The translations under genes and the position numbers were made by a program. A stretch of 64,000 bases of DNA from assembly GCA_038363925.1 (NCBI GenBank), contig JAQQWL010000010.1, positions 992,001-1,056,000 on the forward strand, read 5' to 3'. This document shows, one piece after another, positions 58,437 through 64,000 of this stretch. The stretch's first letter is position 1, and each line of letters begins with the position of its first letter. This stretch comes from Apiospora phragmitis (lineage: Eukaryota; Ascomycota; Sordariomycetes; Amphisphaeriales; Apiosporaceae). The notes under the pieces are model-generated. The model saw only the letters and a program-made list of their open reading frames with translations, did not search any database and was not told the origin of the DNA.

Positions 58437-59901
58437 TTAGGCTTCCTGCAGAGCACTTATGAGTTTCCTTTTCAATTCCTCTCGGTACATGTCCACGACT
58501 TCCCCTAGAGACTCCTGCACTTTGTCGTTGATGTCGTCGATTAACGCGTCTCTTGACATATCGCGTATCTCGGCCAGCTCTAGCCCAATCCTGCTACAGT
58601 CCGCGTCCAGTTCACCTTGATGGACATCCAGGTTGGCAACAGTCTCCTCAAGTACCTCATGCTGTTCCCCGAGTTGGTCAACCCGACACTCCAGCCCTTG
58701 CAGTTCTCGTACGCAGCCCTCCAGCTCCGCGACACGACGCTCAAGCTCCACATTCCGGCTCTTGCACTGCCTGTTCTCCGCCTCGAGCTTCTCGATTCGC
58801 TCGTCCTGCAGTTTCATTCGCGCTTCGATGGCACCCAGTCGGCTTTCCGATTGATCAAGGTTGGCTGATGGTGATGGAGACTCAGTCTCGACGAATGCCT
58901 CCGCATCAGGCGACCATAATCGGCCTCGCTTTGATATCGTTCCAAGGTTACTGGAGCCTTCACTACTGCGGCGAAAGTAGCGTTTACGGTTACCTGAGAC
59001 CAAAAAATCAGTACGAAGTTGGGGTAGGAGCAGGAGAAGAGGATATGGCTGTACCCTTAAAAGTAGACGCGGGATGTTCACTCTCGCTGTCAGGATACCC
59101 TGGAAGCTCTTCGTCATCGCCCGGCGGCCCGTAGCCCGATGGCGTAGTGACCGCAACCGTATCATTGTCAGACTCATGTGATTGAGGCGTGCGTCCCTCG
59201 TTTTCATTCACATACTTCGGTGGCGAGCTGGTGTGTCCTTCCTGGTTATAGTCCTCGTTATGGATGCGGCAGTTATCTTGTCTGACGGTTGGCAACAGCT
59301 CGGGTCGCAGCAGTGCGGCTGCGGAATCGAGATATGGCCGAACGGCCCTGTAGAAGATATTATATGTCGCTTTCTGCAAGGCGTCGTGCGGCATGTACAC
59401 CGAGAAAACCGAGGTACCGGCGAGCGACGTAATGGCATCAGCGGCGCCCAAGTTTCGCAGCGAAAGTGCAACTCCTTCAACAGGATTGACGAGGTGGCCG
59501 TGGGTTCGTAGCTGGAAACGGAGGCGGGTGAGATTTCGCGTGGTGCCGAGCTTTTGGCGCACGAGATCTATGCATGGTGGGGAGCGGGAGTCGATCAGCT
59601 GGGTGATATGGTCATGTACCGTTCGGGTCAATGACGAGATACGGTCGGCAGTGATCTGGAGGGAAGGCGCTCGCGCTCTGTCGTCAGGAGTGTCGATGCT
59701 GAAGGTGAAGAGAACCGATGCCGTTGGACTACTTGTTGCCTCTACATAAAGAGTAATGGCGTCTCTTGCCATCGAATTGCCGGGGACCTCGCAAACAACG
59801 ACGACCGGATGTGTGAAACGCGTCTCACCAGACATGTCAGCGGCAGACCTACCTGTACGTACTGACCTATCACACCTGGGTAGAGGATTAGCGTGGTCCA
59901 T
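58437..59901 (-). CDS. Hypothetical coiled-coil protein
   Basis: Exon 1 (59901-59055) and exon 2 (58993-58437) join in frame across a 61-nt intron (59054-58994; GTACAG donor, TCAG acceptor), giving about 467 residues (STFKG/NRKRYFRRSSEG). The N-terminal half looks globular (VVVVCEVPGNSMARDAITLY, LRFQLRTHGHLVNPVEGV, FSVYMPHDALQKATYNIFY). A polar, Pro/Ser/Asp-rich linker follows. The C-terminal 150 residues form a clear coiled coil (MKLQDERIEKLEAENRQCKS, NVELERRVAELEGCVRELQ). This layout is common in uncharacterised proteins of filamentous ascomycetes. No catalytic motif is visible; an oligomeric scaffold role is only inference. Splice sites and codon use make the gene itself convincing. Confidence 0.72.
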
Positions 59902-59922
59902 AACCTACTCCGACAGCATCAC

Positions 59923-60052
59923 AGATACCCTTAGACCAATCGTAGCATGACCAGGGCGCCGAGCGACTTCTGTAGTGTGCGATACAGACAAGACAGGCTC
60001 GGTTGTGACCACTGGTCCGACTGAATCAAGGAATACTATGAGCTGCCAAGAA
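59923..60052 (+). repeat. Direct repeat, copy 1
   Basis: Shares about 125 bp with copy 2 at 60137-60262 (both contain CAATCGTAGCATGACCAGGG or its one-base variant, then GTGCGATACAGACA and GAATCAAGGA or TCAATCAAGGA). It overlaps the start of the promoter of the coiled-coil gene. Confidence 0.8.
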
Positions 60053-60136
60053 CAGAGGAATGGAACCACGATTACCTTCGTGCTGATTCCCTCCCAAGTT
60101 TCAACGTGGTCCAGATCCTAGCCTCGGAAACATCAG

Positions 60137-60262
60137 AGATACCCTTAGACGAATCGTAGCATGACCAGGGCGTCGGACCGTAATCTGTGATGTGCGATAC
60201 AGACAGGTTCCGGCGTGATCCGTTGGTCCGATTCAATCAAGGAGTACTAAGAGCTTTCAAGG
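60137..60262 (+). repeat. Direct repeat, copy 2
   Basis: Second diverged copy of the 59923-60052 unit, about 85 bp downstream of it in the same orientation. Confidence 0.8.
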
Positions 60263-60633
60263 AAGGAAGAAATGGAAACAGGAGGAAGGAAAGGAAGAAG
60301 GAAATAGAGACGCGATGAAGAATAAGGTGGATGAATGTGTGTGGGGGTGTTTGTGATGCGGATGTTGGGTTGTGGCTGTTGAAAGTGATGTTGATTGCAT
60401 GGAGGCTGGAGATTGGGAAGGTTGAATTGCCCAGTGACTGTTGATGGGTCTGCCGAACATCGGAAGATTAGTCGGGCCACGGAGGTGGGGCTAATATATT
60501 TATTGTCTTTGGTAGATCAGTCCCACTTTCCATTGTCTGATTGTCTTGCTGTGGGGGTGGGGTAGGTATGGGCCGACCCGTCAAAAACCACAAGCCACAT
60601 TAGTAGAGGGCTCGGATGAAATAGTTCGAGTTG
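60263..60633. other. Low-complexity purine-rich stretch
   Basis: On the + strand 60250-60345 is rich in GGAAG and GGAGG units. It yields spurious proline/serine-rich minus-strand ORFs. No gene. Confidence 0.5.
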
Positions 60634-60950
60634 CTAAACCCAAAAATTAGCATAATTGGACGCCACGAACCAGTTTACCGTCTTGGAGGAGGCGTACAGC
60701 TCGTTCTGGTTCATCACGCTGTCGGGGTTCTCTAGGAATGTCTTCCGGATCCATGGGGGCGGGCCAGACCACGCGAACGCCAATTCTTCGGGCTCTGCGC
60801 TGCCGTCTTCAACAACATAGGCAGTCGCATCAGTGATTGGGCGCAGATCGAGCTGACGCAGAAGTGGTATTCGCATTCTTGCTTGGACTTCGGTGTGTAG
60901 GTACTTACCGGACCGGTGTCTGCATTGTTAAGTATATCATCGAGCCGCAC
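60634..60950 (-). CDS. Short hypothetical protein (5' end uncertain)
   Basis: The upstream part reads AGRKVRLDDILNNADTGP. A 54- to 60-nt intron (GTAAGT donor near 60909, CAG acceptor near 60855) joins it to LDLRPITDATAYVVEDGSAE, PEELAFAWSGPPPWIRK and a C-terminus ending TVNWFVASNYANFWV at 60634. No ATG is available in the first exon, only GTG at 60950, so an additional 5' exon is likely or the gene is truncated. The splice signals and Trp-rich, non-repetitive sequence suggest it was coding. I do not recognise a family. Confidence 0.4.
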
Positions 60951-61331
60951 TTTGCGGCCCGCGGACTAGTGGGGTGAAACTGCTAAGCGGCTGCTGGAAC
61001 GGTCGTGAAATCCCGAGCTCTCCAAGATCAACACCACCCCTCTCACCACGCACCCGACAGTCTGGAAACATATCCAACAAACAGCCATCAATGGATTAGT
61101 GCCGGAACTACCTTACTCAGGTAGGCAGTGTTGCCCACTTGATGTTGGACGGAGGGTCAGGGTTCCATTCACGTTCAGTAATGTCTTAACGACTACCGCA
61201 ACTTCTGCCACAAAGTCCTGTCACGCGTGATGAGATAAATGCTTAGGTTAGAGGGGTTGGCGGCACTAACCCCTCGCTGCTACGCTGCTTGAGTTGAGTA
61301 GTGTATTGAATTTCGTCATCCCCATCGTCTT
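60951..61331. other. Intergenic stretch
   Basis: 3' flank of the beta-lactamase-like gene and upstream of the short hypothetical gene. Nothing recognised. Confidence 0.45.
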
Positions 61332-62726
61332 TCAGCCTGTCCCCAAAACTGTATGGATCGTTGTATTGAAGGTGCCGCTTGCCGAGAGGCTCTTATCTAT
61401 GTCTCCATCCTTCCTGTGGATCATGCCAACCAACTCGCGTTGGAAATTGGCATGTAGCGCCATCACAGGTGGATGCACGGGTGGGATGACTTGGCATACC
61501 ATTGTAGCACACAGCCCAGTTTCGTGATCGATGAACCACTCAACACTTGGCACACCACCCCAGATGCCCATGCCCTTTGCAAATCTCCCCGTCTCGCCTT
61601 CCTTGACCACCATACCAGCAAAGCTCCAAATTCGTCGGATTGACAAGGGGATGGCCATGCCGAGGAACGAGGTGTGCATAGGTGATCTGGCAATGTACTT
61701 GTTGAACTCCTCCTCTTGGCGCTCGTCGAGCTGCGGGCGGAACAGCTCCTCATACGATCCCGGCTTGAGGAGCCGCGAGTCACGCCGGAGGACGGCGGAG
61801 ACGAATGTGTGGTATGCTTCCGTGGAGCCGAGGAGGCCACCGCCCCCAAGGCAATCAGTTCCACCGTAGAGGATGTCGAAAGTCGCCGCGTTCACCGCCG
61901 GCGGCTCGCCCTTCTCGTTGAGCGTGCTGATGTTGGCGATCCTGTCCGTCATATATTCTCGCGACTTCAGGAAGAGCTCAGGTCGTTCTCAATCCCCAGC
62001 GGCTTCCAGATGCGTGCCCGCGCGAAGGCATCAAGAGTATCGCCTGTCGCTACTTCCACCAGCTTGCCGGCCCAATCGTGCCCCGCACCATACGCGAAGC
62101 TGGTGCCAGGACGAAAGACCAAATGGAGGACCGATTTGTTCTCGACCGTAGGGCCGGTCCATAGTTCCTCGGCTCGTGAAGCTCGCCACTTGGCCAGTAG
62201 CGGGCCAAACCAGTCGTATTCGTGGCCGGAGGTATGAGAGAGAAGCATCCACAGGGTGATGGTCGCGGTGCTCTCCTCCAGAACGGCCGAGTTCTTCTCG
62301 TCGTCAAATCCGGTGATGATGTCGTACTTTCCTATTTCGGGGAGTAATGGCTTGACGTCGCTGTCGAGATCTAGCTTCCCGTCCTCCACGCACTGCAAGA
62401 CGGCGACTGATGTCATGAGCTTGCTCATAGACGCCAGAGCGCAGACGTTGGATGCGGTGAATGGGAGGTCGCGGCCCGCCTTCTGGCTTGCTACACCAAT
62501 GGATTTGGAGTAGATAATGTTACCTGTGGAAATCGTTAGCCCGTTGAAGGACATTTGACACTCCATCGATGGTACTGGAGGTGCTCATTTGATCACTGGG
62601 AGTGCTCAACCAAACAATCAGCACTAGGGAACACTAACCATTCTTGTCTCCTGCCATCACAGATATGCCGGGAAGTAGGCCCGAGTCAACCGCCTCCTGG
62701 TATATCTTGTCAATATTGTGTGCCAT
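61332..62726 (-). CDS. Beta-lactamase/transpeptidase-fold serine hydrolase with one frameshift
   Basis: Exon 1 (62726-62639) encodes MAHNIDKIYQEAVDSGLLPG. An intron of 115 nt (62638-62524; GTTAGT donor, GCTAAC branch, CAG acceptor) restores KNG/NIIYSKSIGVASQKAG. The active-site S-x-x-K is in CALASMSKLMTSVAVLQ, and the usual LLSHTSGHEYDW and FAYGAGHDWAGKLVE motifs follow. At about 61975 one base is missing: the family sequence GIEN continues as ELFLKSREYMTDRIANIS in the next frame, which runs to 61332. Corrected length is 426 residues, normal for fungal members. The fold covers esterases, acyltransferases of the LovD type and D-amino peptidases; the actual activity cannot be told here. No signal peptide, so probably cytosolic. 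Confidence 0.85.
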
Positions 62727-63214
62727 TGTTGCCGTGGGTAGTTGGTAATCCAGACGTGGCTATCACAGTAAGTAGGTTTAATGTGACTGATGTACTGGTT
62801 GGAAGCCAACGGTGTGTCCTTTTATACACGACACAATGCATATATGTAACTAGCACTTGCGGAGTACTGGAATACAGCCAAGAGAGTTGAGGTTGCAACT
62901 CGGTGGGATCTTATGCAAGGGACTTATGTACATACGAATGACGTAGACGCGATCCTCCGAGAAACACCCCAAGCAGCCAAGTGCGGAGATATTGGGCACG
63001 TACTCGTCCCTATCGTCGTCCAGACAGGACCGGGGCATTCCAAGATAGGTAAGCAATCATGGAGTAGCAGCGAGTTTGGTGGAGAAACAACATGCAGATC
63101 AATTGCTTAAGGTAACATTGAACATGCCCAATCCACCAGCAAAGAAGTACACGACGATCAGATTGGCTGGAGATACCTAACTTCCATGCATCTGATTTCC
63201 AACAGCGAAGTCCA
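62727..63214. other. Intergenic stretch
   Basis: Promoter of the beta-lactamase-like gene and 3' flank of the DUF1996 gene. Nothing recognised. Confidence 0.45.
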
Positions 63215-63977
63215 TCAGGCCACCTGGGTACCGCCGGGGAGTTCAGTGATCCCTAGTAGCAGTGTCAGCTGGTTGACTATGCACGTCAATTTCATCCTGT
63301 ACTCACATTCACCAGAGCCAACGTCTTCCTTGGCTTGCTGCGACTTGGTGCATCCAATGGCGTCCTTACCATCTTGGATCGTAAGGACTTGGTCGCAGTA
63401 CTCGCTACCACAAGTCTTTCCCATGCTATCCATGGCACGCTGAAGAGCATCGTCTTTCCAGCCGAAAAGATAGTCACCATGGGCGCCATAGCCAGTGCTA
63501 CAAGAAGAGGGGAGCTTAGCTAAGTCATTCAACACATATAGGGTGGTGTCGGCAGGGGAGGGGTTACGGGTCACCAAAGCTGTACACAAGCGGCTGCTTC
63601 CCGTCCTTCCAGTACTTGGCGTCGTTGAACTCCGTCGTGTCGAACATGATCTCGTACATGACCTGCGGAATCCGTACGGGGTGCGTGCTGGGGCACCGGT
63701 CGCCTGCGAGCGCCATACCCCCCGGCGCGTACGCCACGTGGCTCTGGTGGTCGGGACTATCGACGTTCTTGCCATCCCAGCAGGACGGGAAAATGATGGT
63801 GGCGCGGATGCCCCCCGGGCACGGCGTCGTGGGAAAGGTGGCGGTGTCGCTGCGGTCGCAGGGGGCACCGGCGCCACCCGAGGTACGGTCGGACTTGGCC
63901 AGGCAACGGTGGCAGATGCCGGGCGCCATGCCCGTCTTGCTGCGAAGCATCGGGTTGCCTGCGAGCATTCGGAAGCC
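63215..63977 (-). CDS. DUF1996-domain secreted protein (5' partial)
   Basis: The exon beginning at 63977, behind a CTAAC branch and CAG acceptor, reads GFRMLAGNPMLRSKTG. It continues with CPGGIRATIIFPSCWDGKNV, DSPDHQSHVAYAPGG and CPSTHPVRIPQVMYEIMFDT, all hallmarks of DUF1996. Intron 63567-63498 and intron 63306-63253 keep frame (GDP/TGYGAHGDYLFGWKDD; GE/WITELPGGTQVA) and the stop is at 63215. The N-terminal half, with the expected signal peptide, lies beyond the right edge of the window; the intron at 63978 runs out of it. DUF1996 proteins are common secreted fungal proteins of unknown activity. This gene shows no damage. Confidence 0.9.
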
Positions 63978-64000
63978 CTGCAGTTGCATTGTTAGCGGGT

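Noticed and set aside
60247..60480. Pro/Ser/His-rich minus-strand ORF
   Set aside because: Low-complexity translation of a purine-rich tract, with no start context or homology.

Overview
The window is nuclear DNA of a filamentous ascomycete (Pezizomycotina). The genes have short GT-AG introns of about 54-115 nt with CTNAC-like branch points, and their products are typical of these fungi: Zn2Cys6 regulators, DUF6594, DUF1996, BBE-like oxidases. A 27-kb AT-rich block carries the C-to-T mutation pattern of repeat-induced point mutation (RIP). The species cannot be told from the sequence.

Layout. Positions 1-16216 are a GC-normal arm. It holds a 2EXR-like fragment, a DUF6594-like membrane protein, a dead MDR-type reductase, an F-box-like protein, a small fungal-family pseudogene, a zinc-finger-like acidic protein, NOP10, NOB1 (tail to tail with NOP10; both act in ribosome biogenesis) and a regulator with two Zn2Cys6 clusters. 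Positions 16217-43113 are one nested transposon complex. A TIR DNA transposon with a pogo/Fot1-like transposase is split by Gypsy chromovirus E1 (17689-40739). E1 in turn contains Gypsy E2 (19776-27375, same orientation) and Gypsy E3 (29293-37102, opposite orientation). Matching target-site duplications at each junction support this order, and nothing else is needed to explain the block. Positions 43114-64000 are a second GC-normal arm. It holds a truncated gene and a membrane-protein pseudogene with RIP-like stops, a possible decayed metabolic cluster (regulator-like remnant, MFS exporter, TauD dioxygenase, FAD monooxygenase), a Pro/Ala-rich unknown protein, a BBE-like FAD oxidase, a coiled-coil protein, a beta-lactamase-fold hydrolase and the 3' part of a DUF1996 gene.

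Many genes in both arms, including the normally essential NOP10 and NOB1, carry single-base frameshifts. Either the assembly has residual indel errors or the locus is unusually decayed. I kept such genes as CDS when a single indel would restore them, and called them pseudogenes when nonsense or several lesions accumulate. The most interesting structures are the nested transposon stack and a conserved antisense ORF inside the Gypsy elements. I found no clear undescribed defence, toxin or CRISPR-like system, no rRNA and no tRNA.
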